Below, in pieces: positions 53,208-63,574 of a stretch of DNA of 64,000 bases (its first letter is position 1; each line of letters starts with the position of its first letter). Both the position numbers and the translations under genes were made by a program. Source of the stretch: Plotosus lineatus (taxonomy: Eukaryota > Chordata > Actinopteri > Siluriformes > Plotosidae); contig CM045746.1 of assembly GCA_024760905.1 (NCBI GenBank), positions 11,266,966 through 11,330,965 on the forward strand. The letters run 5' to 3'. The notes beneath the pieces are model-generated. The model did no database searches, was not told the DNA's origin, and worked only from the letters and a program-made list of their open reading frames with translations.

Positions 53208-55456
53208 TCAGGGGTCGCCACAGCAAATCATATGCCTCCATCTCACCCTATCCTTTGTATCTTCTTCTCTTACACCAATGACCTTCATGTCCTCCTTTAC
53301 CACATCCATGAATCGTCTCTTTGGTCTTCCTCTAGGCCTTCTGCCTGGTAGTTCCAGCCTCAGCATCCTATTGCCAATATACTCACTATCCCTCCTCTGT
53401 ACATGTCCAAACCATCTCAATCTAGCCTCTCTGACTTTGTCTCCAAAACATCTTACATGTGCTGTCCCTCTGATGTGCTCATTCCTAATCCTATCCATCC
53501 TCGTTACTCCCAAAGAGAACCTCAACATTTTCATCTCTGCTACCTCCAGCTCTGCCTCCTGTCTTTTCCCCAGCCCACTGTTTCTAAACCATACAACATT
53601 GTTGGCCTCAACACCATCTTGTACATTTTTCCTTTCATTCTTGCCGGTACCCTCCTATCACACATCACACCAGACACTTTTCTTCAACCATTCCAACCTG
53701 CCTGCACACGCTTCTTCACCTCTTTTCCACACTCTCCATTGCTCTGGATTGTTGAGCCTAAGTACTTAAAATTCTGCACCTTCCTTATCTCTGCTCCCTG
53801 TAACTTCACCGTTCCTCTTGGGTCCTTGTCATTCATGCACATGTATTCTGTCTTACTGAGGCTAATCTTCATTCCCCTCCTTTCCAGTGCATACCTCCAC
53901 CTCTCTAGATTTTCCTCCACTTGTTCTCTGCTCTCACTACAGATCACAATGTCATCTGCAAACATCATAGTCCATGGGAAATCTTGTCTAACCTCGTCTG
54001 TCAGCCTGTCCATCACCATAGAAAACAAGAAGGGGCTGAGAGCTGACCCTTGATGCAGTCCCGCCTCCACCTTGAACTCTTCTGTCACACTGACAGCACA
54101 CCTCACCACTGTCTTACATCTCTCATACATGTCCTGCACCACTCTAACATACTTTTCTGCCACTCCAGACTTCCTCATGCAATACCACAGTTCTTCTCTT
54201 GGCACCTTGTCATATGCTTTCTCCAGATCCACAAAGGCACAATGCAGCTCCATCTGACCTTCTCTGTACTTCTCCATTAACATCCTCAAGGTAAACACTG
54301 CATCTGTGGTGCTCTTTCTTGGCATGAAACCAAACTGTTGTTCGCAAATGCTGACCTCTGCCCTTAGTCTAGCTTCCACTATTCTTTCCCATAACTTCAT
54401 CGTATGGCTCATCAACTTTATCCCTCTGTAGTTGCTGCAACTCTGCACATCTCCCTTATTCTTAAAAATGGGCTCCAGCACACGTTTCCTCCATTCCTCC
54501 AGCATCTGCTCACTCTCTAAGACCTTGTTGAGTGTTCTTGTCAGAAAATCTACTGCTACCTCAACTAGACACTTCCATACCTCCACCGGTATATCATAAG
54601 GACCAAGTGTCTTTCCATTCTTCATCCTCTTCAATGCCCTCCTCACTATACCCTTACTAATATTTGCTACTTCCTGGTCCTCAACAGTCAACTTCCTGGT
54701 CCTCAACAGTCACCTCTTCTACTCTTTTTTTCTCTCTCTCATTTTCCACATTCATCAGCTCTTCAAAGTACTCTTTCCATCTTCCCAGCACACTTGTGTC
54801 ATCAGTCAATACATTACCCTCTCTGTCCTTTATCAATCTAACTTGCTGCACATCCTCCCCATCTCTATTTCTCTGCTGTGCCAACCTGTATAAATCATTT
54901 TCTCCCTCTTTACTTTCCAACCGAGCATACAAGTCATCATACGCGCTCTGTTTGGCCTTTGACACTGCTACCTTTGCCTTACGCTGTGTCTCCCTGTACT
55001 CCTGTTTACTCTCTTCAGTTTTCTCAATGTCCCACTTCTTCTTAGCTAACCTCTTCCTTTGTACACGCTCCTGCACTTCCTCATTCCACCACCAAGTCTA
55101 CTTATATACTTTCCTTCCAGAGGACACACCAACTCTCCTACCTGTCTTTCTGATCACATTGTCTGTGGTGTCCAGTCATCTGGAAGCACTTCCTGACCAA
55201 CCAAAGCTTGTTTCAACTCCTCCTTGAAGACAACACGACACTCTTCCTTTTTCAGCTTCCACCACTTTGTCTTCTGCTCTGCCTTTGCCTTCTTCATCTT
55301 CCTCACCATCAGCGTCATCCTGCACACCATTATCCTATACTGTTTGGTAACACTCTCACCCACTACTACTTTGCAGTCACTGACTTCCTTCAAATTACAT
55401 CGTCTACACAAGATGTAGTCTACCTGTGTGGTCCTACCTCCACTTTTATAAGTCAC
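53208..55456 (-). pseudogene. RTE-like LINE reverse transcriptase region
   Basis: Four overlapping open pieces. The first, 55456-55154, has VDYILCRRCNLKEVSDCKVV and KTKWWKLKKEECRVVFKEEL. The linker, 55076-54681, has QRKRLAKKKWDIEKTEESKQ. The RT frame of 340 codons, 54706-53684, has KNGKTLGPYDIPVEVWKCL, STTDAVFTLRMLMEKYREGQ, FVDLEKAYDKVPREELWY, LHQGSALSPFLFSMVMDRL, an intact MMFADDIVICSESRE, and SLSKTEYMCMNDKD. The C terminus is 53534-53208: EMKMLRFSLGVTRMDRIRNE, RWFGHVQRRDSEYIGNRM and GRPKRRFMDVVKEDMK. The RT core is open and its catalytic FADD is present. Frameshifts lie near 55100, 54700 and 53600. Confidence 0.9.
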
Positions 55457-56070
55457 CCTATACTCCTGTCTCTTCTGGAAAAAGTATTCACCACAGCCAT
55501 TTCCATCCTTTTTGCAAAGTCTATCAACATCTGTCCTTCTGTGTTCCTGTCCTGGATACCAAACCTGCCCATCACTTCCTCGTCCCCTCTGTTGCCTGCA
55601 CCAACATGTCCATTGACGTCTGCACCAAAAACCACGCTTTCACCTCTGGGGGTACTCTGCATTACTTCATCTAACTCCCTCCAGAATCTTTCCTTCTCTT
55701 CTTGCTCACATCCTGCCTGTGGGGCATAAGCACGAACAACATTGAACATCACACCTTCAACTTCTAACTTGAGACTCATCACTCTGTTTGACACTCTTTT
55801 CATTTCTAGAACATTCCTGACAAACCCCTCCTTCAAGATTACTCCTACTCCATTTCTCTTGCCATTCACACCATGATAGAACAGCTTAAACCCTGCTCGT
55901 AAGCTTCTAGCTTTGCTACCTTTCCACCTGGTCTCCTGAACACAGAGTATGTCCACCTTCTTCCTCTGCATCATGTCAGCCAGCTCTCTATCTTTTCCTT
56001 TCATAGTTCCAACATTCAAATTCCCTACTCTCAGTCCTAGACTCATTATTTTCCTCTTCTCTCTCCACAT
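55453..56070 (-). pseudogene. RTE-like LINE endonuclease
   Basis: A 205-codon open frame. After MSLGLRVGNLNVGTMKGKDR comes VDILCVQETRWKGSKARSLR, with the metal-binding Glu of QETRW near residue 47. Then GVNGKRNGVGVILKEGF, VRAYAPQAGCEQEEK and SVVFGADVNGHVGAGNRGDE, with the catalytic D-x-N pair. The frame ends before the C-terminal SDH region, which is absent or shifted; the downstream frame begins TYKSGGRTTQVDYILCRRCN. The enzyme would nick target DNA to prime reverse transcription. It is nearly intact. Confidence 0.9.
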
Positions 56071-56250
56071 ACGGACATGCCTCCCACCTCTCCTTCGACC
56101 AACAGTAGTCCAATTTCTACCAGCACCCTGTTAGTTAACAGCACTGATGGCGGTTGTTGTTAACCCGGGCCTCGACCGATCCGGCATGGAGGTAATAGTT
56201 GTGATTTGCATTATAAAGTTTGGGCATTAAGTCCCCCCCACGGCTGCATT

Positions 56251-56800
56251 ATCACCAGGCCAGTACTGCACTACCTAAATTAAATATGTACAAAAATCAA
56301 CTTTATTCATAAGTCTATAAAATTTGAAATAGACTCATTAACTATTTTTTCACAAAGAAACAAACACTAATATATTCTGTAATGAAACCTCTTAGTTTTA
56401 TTTACTCGTAGCAGCAAAACTTCCTAGCATGTAGTAAACTTAATGAATATTTAACAGCCACATTCTATAAATGATATATTATTTTAAAGCTTTGATGATT
56501 TTTTTATTAATCCACTTCACACCCACACTGATAACCTCATAGATTGTTTATATTTCTGTATTTATGTATTTACATGAATAAATGAAAATTATATTTATGA
56601 ATAATACCTTCTAAAATTGATAAAAAAAATAAAAGTTAAATTTACAGAAACTTCATAATAATGTACAGTATTCATAATAAATATACAAATTACAAATTAG
56701 AACTTTGTAGTGTGCATGCGTTAACTCACATCAAGACTTTTTCAGTTGCTCATCCTCTTCCCATACTTTTAACTATTTATTCTTGTACCTGTTATTTTAT
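56251..56800. other. unassigned AT-rich DNA
   Basis: No gene or repeat family recognised. Confidence 0.45.
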
Positions 56801-56803
56801 TGA

Positions 56804-56805
<2 letters not shown>

Positions 56806-56873
<68 letters not shown>

Positions 56874-56914
56874 ATGATACTACTACTATTACTACTACTA
56901 CTACTACTACTAAT

Positions 56915-56959
<45 letters not shown>

Positions 56960-57003
56960 CATAATAATAATCATAATAATAATCATAATAATAATAATAA
57001 TAA
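56806..57003 (+). repeat. trinucleotide array (TTA)n-(CTA)n-(TAA)n
   Basis: TTA units at 56806-56871, ACT units at 56878-56910 and TAA units with some TCA at 56912-57003. Confidence 0.97.
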
Positions 57004-57118
57004 TGTGGCCCTGCAATGGCCTGGCGAGCTGTCCAGGTATACCCCGTCCACGCTTGGAAGTCAGCTGAGATGGGCGCCAACCTCCCCTGGACTCTAATTA
57101 GCGTTAAGAAGTTCAAAA
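57004..57118 (+). mobile_element. SINE L2-like tail fragment
   Basis: CCCTGCAATGGCCTGGCGAG, CTGTCCAGG and GAGATGGGCGCCAACCTCCC, ending TCTAATTAGCGTTAAGAAG, match the family A tail. Confidence 0.8.
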
Positions 57119-57119
57119 A

Positions 57120-57300
57120 AATTTTTTTGTATTTTTTTATTGCTGTGGAACTTTCATGGAGAGTTGGGCCTGAAGAGGACCGACTAGACTCCCTGCATTA
57201 CACAAGTTCATCTGGAATCAATAAAGTATTCTGATTCTGATGGTTCTGATTCTGATGGTTCTGATTCTGATGGTTTTGATTATGATGGTTCTAATAGTGA
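57120..57300 (+). mobile_element. Rex1-like LINE 3' end with (TTCTGATGG)-type tail
   Basis: AGTTCATCTGGAATCAATAA and AGTATTCTGATTCTGATGG is a known retroposon 3' end. It is followed by four to five TTCTGATTCTGATGG units, increasingly imperfect, to 57297. Confidence 0.55.
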
Positions 57301-57582
57301 TTAGATCTTGTATACAGTAACATTAGCCCAGGCCTTCCCATGTATACATAGGCAATTTGCGCATTAAACCAATTTGGAATAAATACTTTTTTCTTCTTTT
57401 GAGTGTTTTTGAATCAAGATCGTTTTCACAGACTTCAGCCACATCATTATCAGAGTGTGTCAGGATTAAAAACAGATTTACTTTTGCCTTTTTTATCATT
57501 TGTGATATCATGATATCAGTATCATCACTTAATTTATCTGAAATTGTTGCTGTTTTTCGGTTACCAATGGATACCAATGGAC

Positions 57583-57583
<1 letters not shown>

Positions 57584-57637
<54 letters not shown>
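57584..57637 (+). repeat. (AAT)n microsatellite
   Basis: About 17 AAT units. Confidence 0.97.
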
Positions 57638-57639
<2 letters not shown>

Positions 57640-57640
<1 letters not shown>

Positions 57641-58190
57641 TAATCTGTCAACAGATACAATGAACTTTAGAAAATAATGTGACTAAAAAGATAACAGTAC
57701 TTGAACATGTACTGAAACTAAAGTAAACACAGTAGTGTTTCTGCCAAATACTGGTTTTAAAAAGCTTTTCTTCTTCTTATGAAATCGAAACCACTGTGTT
57801 TCGTGTCATCAAAAATCTAAAAGAAACGACTGTGAGAACTGACATTTTTGGACAGCCTCTGACAGGCGGGTTTTTCTTTATGCTAGCAGGTCAGCGGTTT
57901 TAGTAGTCAACGTGTGGGCCTGACCCGCCAGATGCGGGTCACTTGGGAAGTGTGTAATTGTCAAAACTTTGCAATAAGAAGTAGATACAGGGAATTCTAC
58001 AAAATTAAATAATGCCTGAAAACAAAACACAATAGAGCAATAAACTAATGATATTACAAGGGCACAGACGTCGTTTCTGTAAGGTATTACGACAGTCATG
58101 CCCAATGCTAAACTAGCTACCTCACTAGCTCAGTTGAACCATATGGATGTTATGTTGGATATAAAAAGTTTGGTGACTTTTATTGTTACT
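57640..58190. other. unassigned DNA
   Basis: No gene or repeat family recognised. Confidence 0.4.
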
Positions 58191-58202
58191 AAAGGACACA
58201 TT

Positions 58203-58359
58203 CATTCATTCATTCATTCATTTTCTGAACTGCTTAATCTGAATTAGGATCATGGGGAGGTTGGCGTCCATCTCAGTTGACTCCCTTGCGAGACTCAGCA
58301 ATGGTTCTTTTACATGAATCTTTCATCACAGACAGTGAGAGACATGGACAGCTTTTGAT
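58203..58359 (-). mobile_element. internally deleted family A SINE
   Basis: Flanked by AAAGGACACATT at 58191-58202 and 58360-58371. Minus strand: the family body from the middle (TATCAAAAGCTGTCCATGTC, AAGAACCATTGCTGAGTCTC) is joined directly to the tail (CCAACCTCCCCATGATCCTA) and (TGAA)n. The head is missing and about 60 bases are lost inside. Confidence 0.85.
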
Positions 58360-58371
58360 AAAGGACACATT

Positions 58372-58925
58372 TCTAACAAACTACTAATAGTTAAGAATTC
58401 AGATGTACAAATGCCAAAATTCTGGGCAGATTTACTGATTGATTCATGTCAGGAAATGCAAGCTGACAGCCAATAATTAACCAAACACTGGTGACGGATG
58501 TCTTTTTTCCAGATTTGGAATCAGTCTGAGTTTCAAATACACACAGCTACATTTCCTCAGCATGGCCTCTGGCCTTTTTTGTAATAGTGAAGTACAGCAT
58601 AGATAGGCATCAGGCGACTGCAAGTAGCTTAGCAACAAGTTAATGGGCTAACAGGAATGATGCACAGATGATTCTTCCTCAAATTAAAGATTAGCTGAAA
58701 CAGTGTTCAAGTAAAATTGATAAAGTAATTTAATATGACAGAAGGAGAACATTACATTGTTAACAGCGTGGGCGACCATGTTGATTTCGTGTCAAGGTGT
58801 GCTAACGTATGGCATGAACATATTTATTTATTAACAAGCATTTTATTCTGAGTGCTGAACACATCAAACCAAGCCTTACTCAGCCCAGGGTAAAGTACCT
58901 ACTTGAACTTTTCTAGGTTCCATAG
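58372..58925. other. unassigned DNA
   Basis: No gene or repeat family recognised. Confidence 0.4.
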
Positions 58926-58984
58926 AAATCTTATATGTGTAACACCACACACCCACCTGAAGTCATGGCCTCTTCCATATCTGG

Positions 58985-59074
58985 TAAAGGACTGTCATGG
59001 TGAGGCTGAAGGTAGTAGACACCCTGAGCCGCTTGCCAGACTATCACAGGGCCAATGCACTCACAATCACACAA

Positions 59075-59150
<76 letters not shown>

Positions 59151-59245
59151 TTAAACTGAGCGGAAATTTGGAATAGCCAGTACACCTAATGTGCAAATCC
59201 AAGACCTTCTTGCTGTGAGGCGCTACACCACTGTGAGCCACTTTT
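58985..59245 (-). mobile_element. family B SINE interrupted by (CA)n
   Basis: CCTGAGCCGCTTGCCAGACT and CACAGGGCCAATGCACTCAC (tail side), a CA run at 59080-59149, then CCAGTACACCTAATGTGCAA and AAGACCTTCTTGCTGTGAGG, CGCTACACCACTGTG (head side). The CA run probably grew from the family's own ACACTCACAC segment. Confidence 0.75.
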
Positions 59246-59661
59246 TAAGGTTGTATGGACAGGATTTTTTTCCCCTAATAAACACAAGAAGCTGCAATGA
59301 TTGGGGTTTATGTTTTAATTTATTAGATAATATGATTAATCAAGACTGTTAATGTCTTTAGTGTCCACAATCCCAAATCAGAAAAAGTTGGGAGAGTGTC
59401 ACAATCAGAATCAGAAAACTTAATTCTGATTCTCATACTGTCCCAACTTCTTCTGATTTTAGATTGAATATATTAATAATAAAATAATTTTTGACCTGGA
59501 TATTACATAAAACAATACAGCACATTATGTTATTTTTCATCCCATGAATGTTATTTTATTTATTTATTTTGAAAGACAGTAAGACAGTAAACCACTTTCC
59601 TTATTCCTCCTTAAACTTAAAAGATATCTCCGGAATGAAGACACCATCATCATCATCATCA

Positions 59662-60126
59662 TCATTGAAACCGTAGTCGATTAGACCGTTGGTGCACCCA
59701 TTGTTTGACTATCTCTCGCCACTTGAGTCGGTCTTCTGCAAGATGGCAAAGTCTGGCTAAGCTCTTAATACCAGACCAATCCAAAATATCATCTAGCCAT
59801 AATCGTTGAGGTCTCCCCTGATATCTCGTTCCATTGATGGTTCCTTGAATCAGCCATTTTGTCATGGCATTTCGTCTCACTTGGTGACGAAAGAAGGTGA
59901 ATTTCCTCCGCATCACAACTGCCATAAATCTTTCAGGGAGGCTGTTGCCACAAATTACCTGTATCTTGTCCCACACAAATTTGTTTGATCTTTTGTCTCT
60001 CCAAGAGATACCAAGCAGCCGGTGGTAGCACTTCATTTCAAACGCCTCAATCTTCTTCCATATTTTCTCTGTTGTTGTCCAGTTTTCACAACCATACATC
60101 AGAATACGGGTAACCATTGCATTCAT
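59662..60126 (-). pseudogene. C-terminal segment of the same LINE protein
   Basis: A 154-codon frame continuing the protein after the frameshift near 60275 and a stop (TGA) just before 60126. It holds MVTRILMYGCENWTTTEKIW, EAFEMKCYHRLLGISWRDKR and RYQGRPQRLWLDDILDWSGI, the usual C-terminal region of this LINE type (Cys/Trp-rich, after the RT thumb). In a functional copy it would be fused to the RT. Confidence 0.88.
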
Positions 60127-60244
60127 GAGTCAAATCTTCCGTCTTACATTCAGGTTTCTAGCTTTCCAGATTTTTTCCATCTTTGCCCGAGCACTTGTTG
60201 CTGCACCAATTCTACATTTCACTTCATCTTCGCTTGTGGTCTTT

Positions 60245-62530
60245 TCAGTGATCATTGAGCCCAAGTACTTGAATCGACACAGTAATCTGACCCACCTCAC
60301 CTCTTCCTGTGACCATCAATTTGCTTTTCTCACTGCTGATTTCCATGCCATATCTGCACGCCGTTGCATCCAGTCTTGCAGTGATTGTTCTCAATTCATC
60401 TTCTGTATCAGTGATAAGGTCTATGTCATCTGCAAACCGTAAGTTGTGCACAGTTCTTCCTCCACGACTCGGGCCTTGTACATAATTTTCCAAAGCATCA
60501 GCCATAATTCTTTCAAGAAACAGATTAAACAAAGTGGGCAAGAGGATGCAGCCTTGTCGAACTCCTACAGTTGATGTGAACCAGTCGCTATAAATTTCTC
60601 CAGTAAGGACTGTTGTTCTTGCATTCTCATATAGCTGTTGTATTAGTTTTGTCATGTTTTTTCCGACACCTTGCTTTTTCATTGTATGCCACAACGCACC
60701 ATGCCAGACCTGATCAAATGCCTTTTTGAAGTCTATAAAGTTGTGGTAAAGCTTCTTTTGATGATTTCGGTATTTTTCACATAAAAGACGAAGATTTAGG
60801 ATTTGCTTGACTGTGCTGCGGTCTTTTCTGAAACCAGCCTGTCCTTCACTAAGGATTAGTTCGATTTTTGGCCGAATACGTTCGAGAATGATTGTGAGCA
60901 TAACCTTGCTTGCGTGGCTTATGAGGCTGATTGTCCAGAAGTCATTGCATTTTTTACTCATCTTCTTTTTTGGGATTGGGATCAAAACAGATTCCGTCCA
61001 TTGAGATGGCCAAATTGCAGTGAGAAGAATGTTATTACACAGGGTGCAAAGAATGTCAACCACTGTGTCACCTCCATTCTTAATTAATTCAGCCGGTATG
61101 TTGTCACGTCCTGGGGTCTTGTTTGCTTTCAGTTTTTGGATGGCATGTTCGACTTCTGTCTTGAGAATTGTCTGATCTTCATCTTCCTCTTTGCTGTCGA
61201 CATCTTCATCTAGTATTTTCAGATCCATGTTAGATCGCTGTTGATAGAGTTCGCTGCAGTATTCCTTCCATCGAGAAGCTACATCAAGACTGTTTGTGAG
61301 CAAGTTTCCATATTGATCCTCTACTGCATTAATTCTTCCATTTCTTTCCTTTGTCAATTTCTTCACAGCTTGGTAAGCCACCTTGCAATTATTTTTGGAT
61401 AGTCCTTCTTCAATTTCTTTAGTTTGTTCCTCCAGCCATTCATTCTTTCTTGTGATAATTTTCTTCCTTATTTTTCTGTTTGCAGATCTGTAGATGTCAA
61501 GGTTCCTGTCACTTTCGAATCTGGTTTTCTTGAGCTGCCGCCTTTCCTCACAAGCTTCAAGGATTTCATCAGTAATCCATGGTTTCTTAATTTTCTTTGC
61601 TTTGCCAAGGACTTCATTGGCTGTTTCATTCATGATTTTGGTGAAATTATCACCTAAGGTGTGGGTATCCATATTTTCACGCAGAAGAAGTGGGGCAAAG
61701 CGGCCCGCAATTTCTGCTTTGAACTTTGACGCAATGTTTGGGTCTTTCAGTTTGTCAAGATCAAACCTGATTCTCTGTTCTTTGCAGGGTTTCTTTTTAC
61801 ACAGTTTCAGTTTGAATTCCATCATGACTAGGTCATGGTCACTTCCAATATCCGGTTTCTTGAAAAACCGAGTTTTTGGTGCATTTATCCCAGTTGCGTG
61901 TTTCTTGCTTACCAAGATATAGTCAATTTGATTATGTATCAGTCCATTTGGTGAGTGCCAAGTGATTCTTCTGGAGAGTTTGTGATTATGGAGTGTGTTT
62001 GCAACAACAAGTTGGTGACGTTTTGCAATTTCCATCAGCTTTCTTCCCCTGTTATTCGTTGTTCCTGCACCATAGTTTCCTACTGTTCCATTCCAGTTTT
62101 TTGATTCATTAGAGCCGATCTTGGCGTTCCAGTCTCCTTGCACAACAAGAATATCCTTCTTTGGAACTTTGTTTATGAGATCTTCCAGGTTCTGGTAGAA
62201 TTCCTCAATTTCTTGCTCTTCGCTATCTGAAGTTGGTGCATAGACTTGGATGACAGTCATGATTTTTGGCTTGCCAGCAATTCGGATTGAGATTATTCTG
62301 TCTGAGACTGGTGAACATTCCATGACTGATTTTGTGGTTTCTCTTTTTACCAGAAAGCCAACTCCTCTAACATGTTTTTCTTCCTCACCGCTATACCAGA
62401 TTTTGTGCCCTTCTGCTGTTGTCATTTCACCAATACCAGTCCATCTCATTTCTGAGATCCCTAACACATCCCACCTGACTGTTGACATTTCGTTCGCAAG
62501 CAACTCAATTTTCCCTTCATCCTTCAGCAA
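60245..62530 (-). CDS. LINE endonuclease-reverse transcriptase, 761-codon open frame
   Basis: Domains in order: APE-type endonuclease at about 1-245, with Glu27 in ISEMRW, GDWNAKIG at 132-139, QIDYIL at 201-206 and SDHDLV at 230-235; a basic linker at 300-440; RT at about 455-761, with KTPGRDNIPAELIK, GQAGFRKDRS at 564-571, FIDFKKAFDQ at 598-607, VGVRQGCILLPTLFN and the catalytic RFADDID at 698-704. The open frame begins without ATG (first Met at residue 15). The usual GTWNVRT start of the endonuclease is damaged by a loss of about 13 bases near 62528, leaving YWNLLKDEGK. A frameshift near 60275 ends the frame at a false stop. The enzyme carries out target-primed reverse transcription in the nucleus. 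Confidence 0.92.
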   Translation of the reverse strand: MLKDEGKIELLANEMSTVRWDVLGISEMRWTGIGEMTTAEGHKIWYSGEEEKHVRGVGFLVKRETTKSVMECSPVSDRIISIRIAGKPKIMTVIQVYAPTSDSEEQEIEEFYQNLEDLINKVPKKDILVVQGDWNAKIGSNESKNWNGTVGNYGAGTTNNRGRKLMEIAKRHQLVVANTLHNHKLSRRITWHSPNGLIHNQIDYILVSKKHATGINAPKTRFFKKPDIGSDHDLVMMEFKLKLCKKKPCKEQRIRFDLDKLKDPNIASKFKAEIAGRFAPLLLRENMDTHTLGDNFTKIMNETANEVLGKAKKIKKPWITDEILEACEERRQLKKTRFESDRNLDIYRSANRKIRKKIITRKNEWLEEQTKEIEEGLSKNNCKVAYQAVKKLTKERNGRINAVEDQYGNLLTNSLDVASRWKEYCSELYQQRSNMDLKILDEDVDSKEEDEDQTILKTEVEHAIQKLKANKTPGRDNIPAELIKNGGDTVVDILCTLCNNILLTAIWPSQWTESVLIPIPKKKMSKKCNDFWTISLISHASKVMLTIILERIRPKIELILSEGQAGFRKDRSTVKQILNLRLLCEKYRNHQKKLYHNFIDFKKAFDQVWHGALWHTMKKQGVGKNMTKLIQQLYENARTTVLTGEIYSDWFTSTVGVRQGCILLPTLFNLFLERIMADALENYVQGPSRGGRTVHNLRFADDIDLITDTEDELRTITARLDATACRYGMEISSEKSKLMVTGRGEVGQITVSIQVLGLNDH

Positions 62531-63109
62531 GTTCCAATATTGAAGTTGGTTTTTGCAAATCTTCTTGATTGTCCACTAGTAGCCCATTTGTCACTGCTTT
62601 CCCTGCGGGCATCAGAAGGCAGCGCTGTCATTTTTATCCTGGGCCCCGACCGATCCAGTATGGAATTCGAGTTTTGAGTCATTTCATGGGTGATTCTTCA
62701 GGCTTGACAATCTTGGTGGCGCCCATCTGACATGGATGGCCGTTGGTTCTAAGGAACTCATCCGCCCTTTGACAGGTCTTCTTTTTAGTCCTGCTGGGTG
62801 TCCACACACCCTCCTCACCCAAGTTTCCCTGGGTGGGGGAGCCGGTTGAGTCGCCGACCATCTGACCATGAGACAGGTGGTACTGGATTACATGGTACCA
62901 GTAGCAGGTAGTCCTGAGCTGACATGAATGAAGACACCAAGTGATGAAAAGTTTCAGGTGTTATTTTGCCTCATTCTTCCCATTAAGAAATCATAAGGTG
63001 AGCAGCAGGGGTGTTTTTATTTGTGTTACCCCCATTTTTCTCCCAAATTTAGTCTTATTCAATTTCCACCCGTCAGTCATAGCAGAGTTGGCACTGCGCT
63101 TTTCTCCAC

Positions 63110-63310
63110 CCCACACCAGTTATCAAAGGCCAGCCATGTCTCTCACTGTCTGTGGTGAGAGGCATGTAAAAGAACCATTGCTCATAGCTGTCAGCATGTT
63201 TCTGCCATGTGATGGCTGGAAAAGCTGTTCAAGGTGTACTCTGCCCTCGCCCAGAGTCGACTGAAATGGGCACCAGCCTCTCCACGACCCTGATTGAGCC
63301 TTAAGAAGCA
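63110..63310 (+). mobile_element. family A SINE, head missing
   Basis: AGTTATCAAAGGCCAGCCAT to AGAACCATTGCTC and the L2-like tail ACCAGCCTCTCCACGACCCT, GATTGAGCCTTAAGAAG. Confidence 0.85.
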
Positions 63311-63419
63311 AGGTATGCCATCCCATATAATATAATGTGTGAATGTATCCACACACCAACTTGCATAATAAATGGTAACCGTAAATAATTGAAATTTCCT
63401 GAAATTAAAAAAAAGGTGA

Positions 63420-63570
63420 GATGGCCCACCCAGTTTCAGTGTGTGTGTGTGTGTTGACTGTGATGGTGTGGTCGGCTACCAGCTTCATCCAGAGTCAGTT
63501 GACAGAGACTCCTGTGACCTTACAGTAGTAGGAATAAGCGGTTCAGTAAATGAGTGAACACTTTGGGCAG
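63420..63570 (+). repeat. (GT)n and diverged L2-like tail
   Basis: A short GT run (63438-63454), then GTCGGCTACCAGCTTCATCC, CAGAGTCAGTTGA and AGTAGGAATAAGCGGTTCAG with TGAGTGAA. Confidence 0.6.
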
Positions 63571-63574
63571 GTTT

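Larger units (their letters stand above)
53173..56250 (-). mobile_element. RTE-like LINE, almost full length
   Basis: Minus strand from about 56250 (AATGCAGCCGTGGGGG, the same start as the copy at 39499) through the leader GATCGGTCGAGGCCCGGGTT, endonuclease, linker and RT, to the 3' end GGCGACCCCTGAAGGGAAAA, AGCCAAAAGGAAAAG(AAG)n. Frames are broken only a few times. It is the best reference here for this family. No target duplication is visible because both flanks are other repeats. Confidence 0.92.
59647..62925 (-). mobile_element. complete LINE insertion, 3279 bp (second APE-type family)
   Basis: Flanked by the 14-bp duplication GAATGAAGACACCA (59633-59646 and 62926-62939). On the minus strand it has a leader of about 350 bases (GGTGGGGGAGCC in reverse, GGCCCCGACCGATCCAG near 62643), an endonuclease/RT frame, a C-terminal segment, and a (GATGAT)n tail. 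No related second copy is in the window. Protein sequence groups it with non-LTR elements lacking a Gag-like ORF1, but I do not assign a clade. Confidence 0.95.

Noticed and set aside
54664..55729. Open frames on the + strand across the RTE-like LINE
   Set aside because: They are antisense shadows of the LINE coding strand, rich in Ser/Leu/Cys, with no independent signature.
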